The notes under the pieces: generated by a model
What the model was told of the DNA's origin: nothing
Seen by the model: the letters and a program-made list of their open reading frames with translations, nothing else
The model's database searches: none
Translations under genes and position numbers: made by a program
In this document: positions 45,837 through 57,429 of the stretch, in pieces
How positions within the stretch are numbered: position 1 is the first letter of the stretch
How the letters are laid out: every line of letters starts with the position of its first letter
Assembly: GCF_000005505.3 (NCBI RefSeq)
Contig: NC_016135.3
Coordinates: 7,968,613-8,032,612, forward strand
DNA from: Brachypodium distachyon
Lineage: Eukaryota > Streptophyta > Magnoliopsida > Poales > Poaceae
Direction: 5' to 3'
Length of the DNA stretch: 64,000 nucleotides

Positions 45837-46800
45837 TTTCTTAGGTTATGTTGTTTCTGCCCATGGGGTTGAGATTGATGAATCTAAAATTGAAGCAATT
45901 AAAAACTGGCCTACTCCTGTCAATATTAGTCAAGTTAGAAGTTTTCATGGTCTTGCTGGTTTTTATAGACGTTTTGTGAAAGATTTCTGCACCATTGCTG
46001 CTCCATTGAATGAACTAACTAAAAAGGGTGTTGATTTTGTTTGGGGACCAGCCCAAGATAATGCTTTTGATGAATTAAAGAATCGTTTAACTGCTGCACC
46101 TTTGCTTGTTTTACCTAATTTCGCTAAACATTTGAGATTGAGTGTGATGCTAGTGGAATAGGTATTGGTGGTGTTTTGATGCAAAAGGGTCGTCCGATTG
46201 CATATTTTAGTGAAAAAATGAATGGTGCACAATTGAACTTTCCTGTTTATGACAAAGAGTTATATGATCTTGTTCATGTTCTTGAGGTTTGGCAACATTA
46301 TTTATGGCCTAAAGAGTTCATTATGTGGACAGGTTTGTCAAAAGGTGTATTACTTGTCATAAGGCTAAGTCCAAGCTGAAGCCTCACGGTTTGTATACCC
46401 CTCTTCCTGCCCCTAGTGTTCCATGGGAAGATATTAGCATGGATTTTGTGTTGGGATTGCCTAGGACCAGGAGAGGACATGATTTTATATTTGTGGTAGT
46501 GGATCATTTTTCTAAGATGGCGCATTTTAATTCCTGCCACAAGAGCGACGATGCGTCGCATATTGCTAATCTGTTTTTCAGGAACATCATGAAATTCCAT
46601 GGAGTACCAAGGACGATTGTTTCTGATCGTGACGTGAAGTTCATGAGCTACTTTTGGAAGATGCTTTGGGGGAAGCTAGGAACGAAGTTGCTGTTCAGCA
46701 CTACTTGTCATCCCCAAACTGTTGGCCAAACGGAGGTGGTGAATCGCACACTTTCGACGTTGCATGGGAGGAGTGTTTGCCTCATGTGGAATTTGCATAA
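45830..46800 (+). pseudogene. Gypsy RT end, RNase H and integrase fragments
   Basis: [12 protein letters not shown] and [16 protein letters not shown] mark the RT end. [20 protein letters not shown], after a frameshift near 46142, is the RNase H start. At about 46330 the text jumps to integrase ([59 protein letters not shown]). The deletion removed the RNase H end and the HHCC start. 46801-47220 is AT-rich spacer. Confidence 0.85.
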
Positions 46801-47225
46801 TATTCTGAATTTTTTTATGAGATGAATTCAAGACAAAAGAAGACTCCATGCAAAAATTCAAGATTTTCTGTCTAATATCTAATATTATTATCATTTTTTG
46901 AAAATGGCCTAACAAACAAAATACATTTAAAAGGTATAACACATAGCAATTTCACTACAAACTTGTGTAATCACGTATGTTAGCCTTCAGTGAGTCAAAT
47001 ATAAGCTTCTCTCGGTGTTTTTACACACAATTTTGGTAGCTAGCAATGATTTATCAATTACTAGCCGAAAATTTAATTAATTCAACTAATGTATGGAATA
47101 TAGTAAATAAGGTCGAGAAAATATGAAATTCAGTGTGCACACCGATCATGTACTCACAAGACTATATAAAAAATATTGAGATAGAAAACTATATGAGAAT
47201 TGGATGAACTAGGACAATTATAGGT

Positions 47226-47275
47226 GCTCCTCATTTCGTCGAACACGTCGTGAGCACCCTGGACATCAAGTACAT
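47226..47275 (-). pseudogene. Second PPR-like fragment, inverted
   Basis: The minus strand reads LDVQGAHDVFDEMRS. The DNA phrase GTGTTCGACGAAATGAGG is identical to that at 43630 but on the opposite strand. Confidence 0.4.
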
Positions 47276-47511
47276 CGGCATCAAAGTCGGCCTCCTCCTC
47301 AACGACGGCCACTCTGAGCTTGCAGCAGGCGGCATCCGTGTCCTCCAGCGACGGCAGCGACGTCACGTACACCATCACGCGACGGCAGAGAAGACACATA
47401 CACCATCATGTGCTGCATCTCGGCCCCAGCCACACCGCCCATGACGCCTTCCTAGGCGCCCGCCTCGCGTGAACCAATACCGGAGGAGGAGCGGCGGCGG
47501 GGGCTCACGAG

Positions 47512-48205
47512 ATGGAGCGGCGGCGGCACGCCAACACCAGCACCGCCGTGCCGCGGTCGGCATCGGCGCCCTTCACCCACCCGGCCACGCTCGACACCGT
47601 GGCCATGGACCTGGAGCTCAAGACCTGCATCTGTGCTGACCTGGAGACCTTCCTAAAGGGCCGTGCCTGTGCCTACTACCATCGGCTGGGCCGCTTGTGG
47701 CGCTGGAGCTTCCTGCTCTACAGCCCGCCCATCACGGGCAAGTCCACATTTGCTGTGACGATGGCGTGGTTCTTGGGGTAGACGTGTACGACATTGACCT
47801 TTCTCATGGCGACTGCGACGACGACCTCCGTGCACTTCTCCTGGACACTGCTCCACGGTCGCTCATCCTCGTATAGGGTGCTGGGCTTGATGGATGGGCT
47901 CTCGTCGTGCTGCGTGGAAGAGCACATGATGGTGTTCTCCATGAGCGGTGGCAAGGAGGGTGTGGACCCGGCCGTGCTCTGCCCCGGGAGGTTGGACGTG
48001 CACATCCACTTCACCATGTGCAACTTCGAAGGGTTCAAGGCTCTGGCCAGCAACTACCTAGGCCTCTAGGACCACAAGCTGTACCCGCAGGTTGAGGAGG
48101 GCTTCCACGCTGCCAGTGGCGCGCACCTCAGCCCGCCGAGCTCGGCGAGATCATGCTTGCCAACCGTGCCTGCTCGAACCGCGCGCTCTGTATGGTCATC
48201 AACGC
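47512..48205 (+). pseudogene. AAA-ATPase (BCS1-like) gene fragment
   Basis: FTHPATLDTVAMDLELK, LETFLKGRA and YYHRLGRLWRWSFLLY match the lead-in to the ATPase domain of plant BCS1-like/AAA-ATPase proteins. The Walker A motif is damaged (SPPITGKST for GPPGTGKST, near 47723). After a TAG at 47779 a shifted frame gives VYDIDL, and LILV then lacks the Walker B region. It continues VLGLMDGLSSCC, GGKEGVDPAV, GRLDVHIHFTMC and ASNYLGL with another stop near 48066. Clearly a pseudogene, probably captured by the surrounding transposon. 48206-49393 is GC-rich with no recognisable gene. Confidence 0.85.
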
Positions 48206-49393
48206 TAAGCTCAATATTCTATACAGTATACACCATAAACCGACATAACATATATGATACACCTGAAGTCGCTGAAGGTTGAAAGTGCACAAATGGACAT
48301 TAATTTCACAGCCGTGGCCAGCAGGGCAGAGCTTGAGGTTTTAATCGATTCTTCCGAGCGAACGTATATACTTAGATTCGAGTATATATATCCAAGGCAT
48401 TTGTCGCGCCACACCCGCGGATGCTCGCCGTTGATGTCAGCTGATTAGAGCCTAAGCTTGTGGTCAAGCTCGCCGCAACCAGACGTGGCAACTTTGACGG
48501 AGCATTTCATCGAACAGCCCGTGCGTGTCCTGTGCGCCGCCGCGGCCAACCACCTGCCCGCACCACAAGACCTTTCCAGATAGCTCCGCATCGTCACGCT
48601 AAACATACTAGCGGGAGGATTCAACCTGAGGTACAAGGATTCCCGGCCGATCAGTGTCATGCTGTCGAATAGAAGCTCGTCGGTGGCGGCCGGAGCACGC
48701 GCACGTGGATAGAACACCACAGAGCACCAAATCGAACAAGGAAAAGTGCAGGAGAAAGAGAAGGTCACTTAGAATACAACGGTGTCAGCTATCAGCGTCT
48801 AGGAGTCGCGGTTTCCCAAGAATTTGACGACGAAGCACCGGTGACCGAAGTTGATGAACAAGACCAAGAGCTCGATGTGGTCGATCGTTCTCCAATTAAT
48901 TGCGCCTGGACGACGAGGTGGACGAGGCGTAGCTTCCGGCGAAGCGGGGGCCACAGTGCGTTCAGAGAGCAGAGAGAGAGGAAAGGAGAGGGCGGCGCGG
49001 GAACGCTGTGGTTGAAGCGCGAGCCAGCAGGGCACGCGGGTCCAGGCAGTCCGCGGCGCGTGGGCGAGCGCCTGCGCCAGGACGCGGCAAGGGGCGCGTG
49101 CGGGGACGACCACGTGTGCGGCAGCGTGGGAGGAGCAGCGCCAGGTGAGCCAACGGCCGAAGGAGGAAGAAGACGGCGGGCCCCATGTTTCTAAATTAAA
49201 CATTACGGCCTGATTACGAAGTTTAAAGGTTGCCCGCCACCTGTTAGTGATGCACTTACACCCTCTGAAATTTAAAACAACTTTTAGGTCCATAAAGTTG
49301 CCGGAGACAGTTGGCCATGGAAAATATGTGGTACACAAACCGCTGCATACGAACCAAGATTCCTCAGGCGACTAACCTTTCAAGGTGTGGCCC

Positions 49394-49878
49394 CTTTACT
49401 TCATGACTTTTACCGATGACTTAAGTAGATATGGTTACATCTAATTGATGAAGCAAAAGTCTGAAACATTTGAAAAGTTCAAAGAATTTCAACATGAAGT
49501 GAAGAATCATCGTGAGAGAAAGATTAAATTTCTGCGATCAGATCGTGGAGGAGAATATCTAAGTCACAAGTTTAGTAAACATCTTAGTGGACCTAGTACT
49601 CCACAGAGAAGAGGGTAAGGTCTATGATGTCCTTAACTGAACTGCCTTTATCTTTTTGGGGTTACGCACTAGAAACAGTAGCTTTTACACTTAATAGAGC
49701 GCCGTCAAAGTCTGTTGAGACAACACAGTATGAGATATGGCATGGGAAGAAACCCAACCCATCGTTTCTTAAAATTTGGGGTTGTGATGCTTATGTAAAA
49801 CGTTTACAGCTGAACAAACTAGACCCTAAATCAGACAAATGCTACTTTGTTGGTTATCCCAAAAACACAGTTGGGTAT
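49394..49878 (+). pseudogene. Rest of the copia integrase
   Basis: Starts in the duplicated CTTTACTTC and reads MTFTDDLSRYGYI, a stop in place of one residue, then KFKEFQHEVKNH and FLRSDRGGEYLS with the second Asp. A deletion/frameshift near 49600 follows, then LPLSFWGYALETVAFTLNRA and DKCYFVGYPKNTVGY. It stops at 49878 where another element is inserted. Confidence 0.85.
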
Positions 49879-51094
49879 TGAAAGATCGGTATGGTCGGCT
49901 AGAGGGGGGGGGGGGGGGTGAATAGGCGACTAATAAATTTTACTTTTTTCTTTCTTTTCTTGAAAGATACAAACACTTAATCCTAGGGTTTACTAGATTC
50001 TCTAAGGGTGGCCGAAGCAATAAGATAACAAGAATGTAAAGGGTAAGAATTGATACCACATGAGAGACAAAGATTTTTACCGGAATTCCACCGATTGGGG
50101 TAGGTGTACGTTTCTGTTTGGAGGAGTGCTCCACCACAAAGGTGGAGGCGTCACAAAGGCTCACTCTATTCTCTTCTCACGGCACCACAAAGGTGATGTG
50201 AGCTCCACTAGAGGCTTCCTTGGGGGCGAAGTCCAAACCCTTACAAACTTGACCGGGGCTAGCTGCACAACTCAATTGGAGGCTCCCAATCCAAATCCCG
50301 AGCTCCTCACACCAAGGGAGAGCTCAAGGCAACCGCTTCTGTCTAGGGCTCCCAAATTCCCAAGAGAAACAAAATCCACAAACGAAACAAGGAGAATCAA
50401 CTTTGCCTTGGTGAAACCCTAGATCAAGATCTTCTCCTCCAATCCTTAAAGAATCAAGAGTTGGGAGTGGCTAGGGAAGGAGATCTTGGAGATTTAAGCT
50501 TTTTGTGTTCTTGGGGTGAGAGGTGGTGTTCTTGGCTGCTTGCTTGGTCAGCTGGCTCGTTGGGGACGAAGGGGTATATAAATGGGGTCCCCAAAGATCA
50601 AGCCGTTAGGCACAGATCGGAGATCGGGATAGACCGGAACTTCTAGGGAACAGCCGGACCTTCCGAGTGATCACCGGAAGTTCCGCATATTCCCTCCAGA
50701 GCTAATAGAGAGCACCCGGAGGTTCGGGTAGAAGTTCACCCGGAACTTCCGCCACCTGGGAACCTAGAATGCCAGAACTGGGAATTTGAACTTGGTTTCT
50801 CCTCTCACCTTTTTGGGTGGGCTTTTTGGTGGGTCCAAATTTGTGTAGATGTGTACGTGAAATTGATTAACCTGTTACCTTCCCTTGTGGATTTCCTATT
50901 AATAGTACAGATGTCCTACGACTCAAATCAACCAAAAAAGTCGCTAAACACCACTACGTTTATTTCCTTCTCGAGGGTACACGAATCGTCTTGTGCCAAG
51001 TTCTTCATAAAATCTGAAATGCTTAGCACACGATTAGATAACAAAACACGTTTTCATCACCACCAAAACCACTTAGGAGAGAAATGCCCTTTCA
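49879..51094 (-). repeat. 3' LTR of a SIRE/Maximus-like copia element (1216 bp), minus orientation
   Basis: On the minus strand it starts TGAAAGGGCATTTCTCTCC directly after the purine stretch CACCAAAAATGGGAAAT, and ends CCGATCTTTCA. The plus-strand end carries a run of about 15 G within GGCTAGAGGGG...GTGAATAGGC. Repeated CCGGAA(C/G)TTCCG motifs lie near 50640-50760. These are familiar marks of SIRE/Maximus LTRs. Confidence 0.8.
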
Positions 51095-52165
51095 ATTTCC
51101 CATTTTTGGTGATTGATAACAACACAAAGATTTGCATAAAGAATAATCAATTAAGCTAGATGCAAGGAATCTAAAATATAGACGGCCCCCCCAGGTCTAT
51201 GCACCAAATAAATTTGCTTGAAATGCAAAGTGCATATACACTAGGATCAACACTCCCCCTAGATTTTATAAACCAATAACTCAATTGCAAAGGATTAAAG
51301 ATATAACAATAAGCTCTTTAAAGAATATGTAGATTCATTCATTCAATGATTAGAGCATTACCTCAAATTGGCATACCAAATGTTAATGAACCTACAAGGA
51401 TTTATCCATAACAAAACAAAGCAATGCTTCCATGAAGCATAAGATTAGATAAATCCCAACTAGTTAATTTACTTTTTGCAATGTGACCTTGTGAGGAGCA
51501 ATTCTATGAGGGAACAAATGAACAGATCTCCACACAAGATTAGTAAGACAAGATATATAAGAGATAAGCATTAAAACCATAGCTAGAACAAGTAGTCCAA
51601 CACACATAGCTAGCTATTACATCACAAATAGTTATCAAGTCTTACACAAACCACAAATATAAAGTAGCTCACACATATAGTTCAACAAAATAGATAAGTA
51701 GCACAAGCATATTAAAACTTCATGGATAAAAACGAGCTTGTGACTAAACCATGCAAATCCCCAAGGCCTAACACTAACACTCTCCCTCACAACTACACTC
51801 TCCCCCTTTGCCATCAAGACACCAAAAAGGGAAGAATCGTCCCAAGAGAGAAACAAGCAAATCATTCGGAGGCCTCGTCTTCATCATCGTCCTCATCATC
51901 AATAGAGGAGGTATCCTCATCACTACCCTCAGCAGTGGGCACTTCATGATCTTCATCTTTAGCTTCTTCATTGCCACGCACCGGAGAAGGGATATGATAA
52001 CCACTCCTTTCCCAATCTCCATGGGTGCTCCTCCAACCCTCAAAGTTCTCAACATCAGACACAGGAGAGCTAGGCAAGTTCATGGATTGGAAGAGAGGCT
52101 CTTGACGACGAAGTATGTGATGATTGTCCTTGTCAATCTTGTATATCTTCCTCTCATTAGATTGT
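51095..52165 (-). pseudogene. 3' internal region of the SIRE/Maximus-like element
   Basis: The minus strand holds an acidic frame (MNLPSSPVSDVENFEG, then a run of D/E ending DEDEASE; 52083-51862) and FGVLMAKGE near 51825-51800, a text seen before the polypurine region in such elements. No RT or integrase is present; the rest is cut off by the LTR at 52166. Confidence 0.5.
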
Positions 52166-53077
52166 TGTCACATCCCTAAAATTTCAAACTTTTGCATCCA
52201 TAAGCGTCATGCCACAATTGCATATTTGAATTCAAATTTGAATCTCAAAAGGTTTTGAAAAGCTTTTATTTCAATTTAAACCCTAGGGTTTACACCCATT
52301 TGAGCTTTGGATCTTCAAACCAATAGGGTTTATTGCATAAATAAGCAATCCCATAATTTTTGGATAATTATTTGGAGTTGAAAAACTATTTTATTTAAAT
52401 AGTTATATAGCCCTAAAGGCATTTATAGGGCAAATGTATTTTTAGATATTTTATTTTGAGGCAAAATTACTCCCAAAAGTTGAATCATGATAAAACATGA
52501 TTTCACAAATTTTCTGGAATTTATTTGGGCCAATTTGGAGTTCAAAATCAAAAGATATCAAAGAAATGAGAAAAAGGAAAAAAGAAAAGGCTAAAAGGGA
52601 AAAACAAAAGGGAAGAAACCGGACCGGCCCGGCCAAAAGGGCCGAACCGGCCCCGTTCCGACTGCGCCCGAACCAAGCAAGCTGGCCCCGCGCGCGCCCG
52701 ACCGCGCCGAGCCACCAACAGGTGGGGCCCACCTGTCGGGGTCGTCTTCTCCGCGGGGAAAGCCCCGGATCTCCGCCGCGACGTGCGTGCGCCTTCCTTC
52801 TTCGCCGCTGCGCGCTCACCGCCGTGATTTCCTCGTCCCGTGCCGCCCGCGCCTCGCTGACCGTGTCCCTATAAAGGCCACGGCCTCCTCTTCTTTTTCC
52901 CCCCAAACCCCCACGCGCACACGCCCCCAGGCTGCCGGAATTTGCCGCTGGAGAACTCCACTGCCACCGCCGTTTTCGCGTCACGCCGACCTCGCCGATG
53001 AGTCTCTTCGCCCGAGCCTTGAAATTTCTAAACCGCGTCGCCCTCGCGCCCGTTTTGACGCGCGCGGATTTGTTCTT
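52166..53077 (+). mobile_element. LTR fragment of another gypsy family
   Basis: Starts TGTCACATCCCTAAAATTTC and has the same AT-rich then GC-rich layout as the TGTAACATCCC LTRs, but the sequence differs. It is broken at 53077 by the next element, so its end is not seen. The long minus-strand frame here is a GC-rich artefact. Confidence 0.65.
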
Positions 53078-53850
53078 TGTAACATCCCAATTTTCAAAAC
53101 TCTTCATATGCATTGCACATCATAAGCATCATGTCACCTTTGCATTTGATCACTTTCAAAACCCTAAAATTTGCCCAGAAAACCCTTTTGCGAAAATGCC
53201 TTTATTTTGATTTTGGGCTTGATCTTGCTTTGAGTATTTACATTTTAACCCATGAGGTTATTGGTTTAACAAGGGATTTAATGCATATATAAAGCTATCC
53301 CATAAATTGACGTTTGAAAGTGTTTTGAAAAATAATTTGTTTCGATAGCCTAAGTGCCCTAAAAGCCATTTTATAGGCAAATGGTTTTTTAAAATATTTT
53401 CTTTTGAGGAAATTATTGTTACAAAAGTTAGATCATATGAAAATAAGATTTTACAAATTTTGTTGCATTTTATTTGGAGTGATTTGGAGCTTCGAATCAA
53501 TTTTGAGGTTCAAAAACAGAAAATAGATAAAAGAAAAGGAAAAACCGAAACCGGACCGAACCGGCCGAACCGGACCAGGCCGACCGGCTCCGCCGCGCCC
53601 GGACCGCCCGCAGCCACTGACAGTGGGCCCCACGCCTTCTCCTACCTCCAACTGCCTCCGGATTCCATGCCACCCACGACTCCGAGTTGCCCACGATTCC
53701 GTCCCGATTTCTTCGCGCACGAGCCTCCAACTCCAAATCCCTGCGCGTCACCCCGAAGCACTCGCGTTTCTCCTCCAATTCCCCCAAACCGCTCGTCCAA
53801 TTTCGAGTGTAGTTGAATGCTAGGTTATGGTAGAAATAACTTTCTACCAA
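53078..53850 (+). repeat. 5' LTR of the Tekay-type element, internally deleted
   Basis: It follows the 3' LTR up to about 53804, then jumps to sequence equivalent to 59320 (CGAGTGTAGTTGAATGCTAG), loses 11 bp more, and at about 53841 runs into internal DNA. The LTR end and primer-binding site are gone. Confidence 0.85.
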
Positions 53851-54446
53851 ATTTCGGAGATGAGCCACCTTTCACACACGTCCATTACCCGACAATTGAC
53901 GACGACATCCCGTTTGGGAGACAGCTTGCTACTTTGTGCACGACACTGCACCTGGCAGCACCTTGTTTCCGAGGACGTGCTGAGCCGGTGGGATCCCAAG
54001 GAGGTGCACGCCGCTGGGAGATCGACACGGAGATCAGAGGACAGACTGTTGTTCCATTGACGCCCGACATCACCTACTCCGTGCGCTACCCTGACTTCAT
54101 GTTGGGACTCCAATTCGCCATGCAACATGCGATAGCTCGTGTGTGCGAGGCCTACCACGATGAACTGCCTCCGGACTCTGTCTTCCGTAGCTTCAGAAGG
54201 CGAGTTGTTGGCGGGAATGCCGTGGGACCGGAGATCCTAGGCGAGGATCCGCACATGGAGGATGTTCAGTTTCAAGCTCTGGAACAGAACATGGTGGACA
54301 TGGGGAAGAGTCTCTACAACGAGATGACCCGAGCGGACATAGCTGAAGACCAGGTGGGGATACTCCAAGGTCAACTGGCGCTGAAGACAAATGAGGTGCA
54401 CCGCAGGGGAGATGTTATCCTGAACATGCATGCGATCATGGAGTAG
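53817..54446 (+). pseudogene. Upstream ORF of the Tekay-type element, function unknown
   Basis: The first codons (MLGYGRNN) come from the LTR remnant by deletion; genuine sequence starts near LPNFGDEPPFTHVHYPT. It reads DDDIPFGRQLATLCTTLHLA, then FMLGLQFAMQHAIARVCEAY, and ends in a predicted coiled coil before a TAG at 54444. Related ORFs precede gag in grass gypsy elements as far as I recall, with no known role. 54447-55009 is non-coding. Confidence 0.55.
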
Positions 54447-55009
54447 ATTATGTACGAGAAGGATCTCCTGCAACTTCAGTATGATCAGCTCCAAGCCCAG
54501 ATCGACAACGCCAACCCTGCACCTGCACCAGCACAAGCACCACCACCCCCTTAGGACCAGGAGATGGAGCCACAGGAGGAGGAACCTCAGGAGGCGCAGG
54601 AGATGGACACACCTGCCACCCGCACCCGTTCCAGGGCGAAGAACTCTGGGAAAACCAACTTCCTTTCACTCCCTTAGTTTCAGCTTATAGCCGCCAGACT
54701 ATTTGTTATACTATATTCGTTATCGTGTTAGTCATTGACCATGCCGTCGTTGTGGTATGGCAATGTAGATTCGTGTGTTTACTTGCAACTCTTTACTTGT
54801 GTTTTAGGCTATTATGTCTTGAGAACTATTTGTTTTGGATGTTAAAATCCTAGGGAATGTTTTTGCTTGCTTTATAGTTGACTTGTTCATGATTGAATTG
54901 TCATGCTTGTGTTATAATTGTGTTTGAACTGTTGTTTTGCCTGTGTTGTGGGGCTTAGTTTTCCCTTAGACCCTGTCTATCTATTTCTCATCTATGCTCT
55001 CCTAAAAAG

Positions 55010-55741
55010 ATGCCTCCAAGACGTGTCCCCAACAACAATAGCCATATCACCAACAACGGTGACAACCATGAGAGAGAGAACGACGATGCAGTGACCATGC
55101 AGACTCTGTTGGCAGCTCAGACTCAATTTTTTTTCCAAATGGTAACCTAGTAGATAACCAACAACCAGAACATCAATCAGAATAACCAGTACCACCACCA
55201 GCACCAGCATCCAAGGATCAACAACAACAAGGGCAGTGGCCTTAACAATGGAGACAACCCAGAACAAAACCGCACCACTGGCAGGGATATGAGCCAAGTG
55301 CAATGCTTTAAGTGTCACAAGATGGGGCACTACTCCAATGATTGTCCGGAGAAGTTCAATGAGGCTGGAGCAAAGCCTAACCCATTGCAGAAGGGCAATG
55401 TGAACCACGTCAACGTGGAAGAAATAACGGAGGAGCAAGGTATCGTAATCGGCACCTTCCGTCTAAATTCTTTTGAAGCACTCGTACTGTTTGATACCGG
55501 TGCGTCACATTCTTTCATGTCAAGGAGTTTTGTGCATGAGAATGGATTAACCACTAGTACCTTAGTGAACCCTATGAAGGTAAAGTCACCTGGGGGAGAG
55601 ATGGTAACGGCTTGTGAATGCCGAATGCTAACACTAGAAATTGGAAAACACAACTTCCCCACAGACCTGATAGTGTTAGGATCAAGAGGCTTGGATGTGA
55701 TTCTAGGAATGGATTGGTTAGCCAAGTATAAGGACTTATAG
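55010..55741 (+). pseudogene. Gag remnant, zinc knuckle and protease
   Basis: Starts MPPRRVPNNNSHI, typical of this group, then stops (near 55147) and skips the gag core. From 55289 the frame has CFKCHKMGHYSNDC (CCHC) and the protease loop LFDTGASHSFMS (about 55485-55520), ending [12 protein letters not shown] with TAG. Only about 45 codons lie between the start and the low-complexity N/Q stretch, so the core is deleted. Confidence 0.8.
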
Positions 55742-55869
55742 ATTGTGTCAAGAGGACTATTACACTCACAACCCCGGAAAAGAAGCGAATCCGCTTCAAG
55801 CCAACCTATGAGCTTAAATTACCGAAGGTAAATTCTCTTAAGGGGGTTAGCCTAGAGGATGTACCGATA

Positions 55870-57417
55870 GTGAAAGAATATCTGGATGTGTTTCCAGAGG
55901 AATTACCAGGCATGCCACCGGACCGAGATGTGGAATTCCTTATTGAGTTATTGCCCGGAAGTGGACCTATAGCCAAGAGACCATATAAGATGGCTGTAGA
56001 TGAATTGAAGGAGCTGAAGAAGCAACTTGCAGAACAATTGGCCAAAGGATTTATTCGCCCTAGCTCATCACCATGGGGAGCACCTGTTCTATTTGTGGAA
56101 AAGAAAGACAAGAGCCAAAGGATGTGCATAGACTATCATTCACTAAACGAGGTGACGATAAAAACAAGTACCCACTACGCATAATCAACGATCTATTCGA
56201 TCAATTGAAAGGAGCCTGTGTTTTCTCAAAGATCGATCTTCGATCAGGTTATTTTCAGTTAAAGATCTGAGAAGCGAATACACCCAAGACAGCATTTACC
56301 ACTAGGTATGGCCTGTATGAGTACACAGTGATGCCTTTTGGATTAACCAATGCCTCGGCATACTTCATGAATATGATGAACAAGGTATTCATGGAATATT
56401 TGGATAAGTTTGTCGTAGTATTCATCGACGACATTTTGATCTACTCGAAGAGCAAAGAAGAACATGAAGAACATTTGCGTCTGATCATGGAAAAGCTTAG
56501 AGAACACAAGCTTTACGCAAAATTCAGCAAGTGTGAATTTTGGTTGTCCGAAGTTGGTTTCTTGGGATTACATTGTGTCAGGAAATGGAATTGCCGTCGA
56601 CCCCGCTAAAGTAACAGTGGTGACTGAATGGGAAGTCCCTAAGAACGTCGGAGATGTCCGCAGCTTTTTAGGACTTGCTGGATATTACAGGAGGTTCATA
56701 GAGAATTTCTTCATGATTGCCAAACCTATGACTGAGTTTTTGAAGAAAGAGAAGAAGTTTAAATGGACTGATAAGTGTGAAGAAAGTTTTCAAGATTTGA
56801 AGAAGAGGCTAGTATCAGCACCCATCCTTGTTTTGTCCGACCTACTGGAAGATTTTCAAGTGTACTGTGACGCTTCGCGTTTAAGATTGGGCTGTGTTTT
56901 GATGCAAGGAGGAAGAGTCGTAGCATACGCCTCAAGACAACTTAAGAATCATGAGAGAAATTACTCCACTCATGATTTGGAACTAGCATCGGTAGTGCAC
57001 GCACTCAAGACTTGGAGGCACTATCTCATGGGAAAGCAATGTGAGTTATTCACCGATCACAAGAGCTTGAAGTATATATTCACGCAGAAGGAATTGAACT
57101 TGAGACAAAGAAGATGGTTAGAGTTAATCAAGGATTATAATCTCAATCTTCAATACCACCCAGGCAAGGCTAATGTAGTAGCTGACGTTTTGAGCCGCAA
57201 GGGCTATGTTAATGGACTTACAACTGGAGAGTTACCTGCTGAATTGTGTGAGCAATTCAAGGATCTCAAATTGGAGATAGTTCCGGAAGGTTACATAGCC
57301 AACATGGAGGTACAACCCACTCTACTGGACAGAATTAGAGAAGCTCAGAAAGAAGACTCAGAAATTAGGACGATAAAGGATAACCAACAGGAATCTCGAG
57401 GACGAGATTCATCTTAA
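55870..57417 (+). pseudogene. Reverse transcriptase and RNase H of the Tekay-type element
   Basis: [18 protein letters not shown] opens [17 protein letters not shown] is followed by a frameshift near 56162, then [15 protein letters not shown], a stop (56269), [13 protein letters not shown], the catalytic FIDDILIYS (near 56430) and another frameshift near 56575. [15 protein letters not shown] and [18 protein letters not shown] begin RNase [13 protein letters not shown] and [13 protein letters not shown] end it. Three breaks make it inactive. Confidence 0.88.
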
Positions 57418-57429
57418 GGGGGTTAGGTC

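Larger units (their letters stand above)
42995..49393. mobile_element. Mutator-like element (6.4 kb) carrying host gene fragments
   Basis: It interrupts copia integrase. The ends (left GAGCCACCCCTTTCAAG, right complement GGGCCACACCTTGAAAG, with a shared TAGTC a little further in) form a degenerate inverted repeat. The flanks carry a 9-bp duplication with one mismatch (CTTTATTTC 42986-42994, CTTTACTTC 49394-49402), the size expected for Mutator. Removing the element and one flank restores the integrase reading (GGYLYF to MTFTDDLSRYGY). It holds PPR and AAA-ATPase fragments, a MITE and gypsy pieces. No MURA transposase was found, so it is a Pack-MULE candidate. Confidence 0.65.
39180..49878 (+). 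mobile_element. Angela/BARE-like Ty1/copia element, interrupted
   Basis: Order: LTR, Met-tRNA primer-binding site, gag, CCHC, protease, GAG-pre-integrase, integrase (split by 42995-49393), then a further break at 49879 where a minus-strand element begins. Blocks such as CTTAGACCATGAGAATATC and GTAACTGGGTGGTTATAA in the LTR match the Angela/BARE LTR layout from family knowledge. RT and RNase H are not seen and may lie beyond the window. Frame breaks show it is dead. Confidence 0.85.

Noticed and set aside
49903..49918. Run of about 15 G
   Set aside because: A known soft spot of SIRE/Maximus-type LTR starts; its length may also be a sequencing effect.
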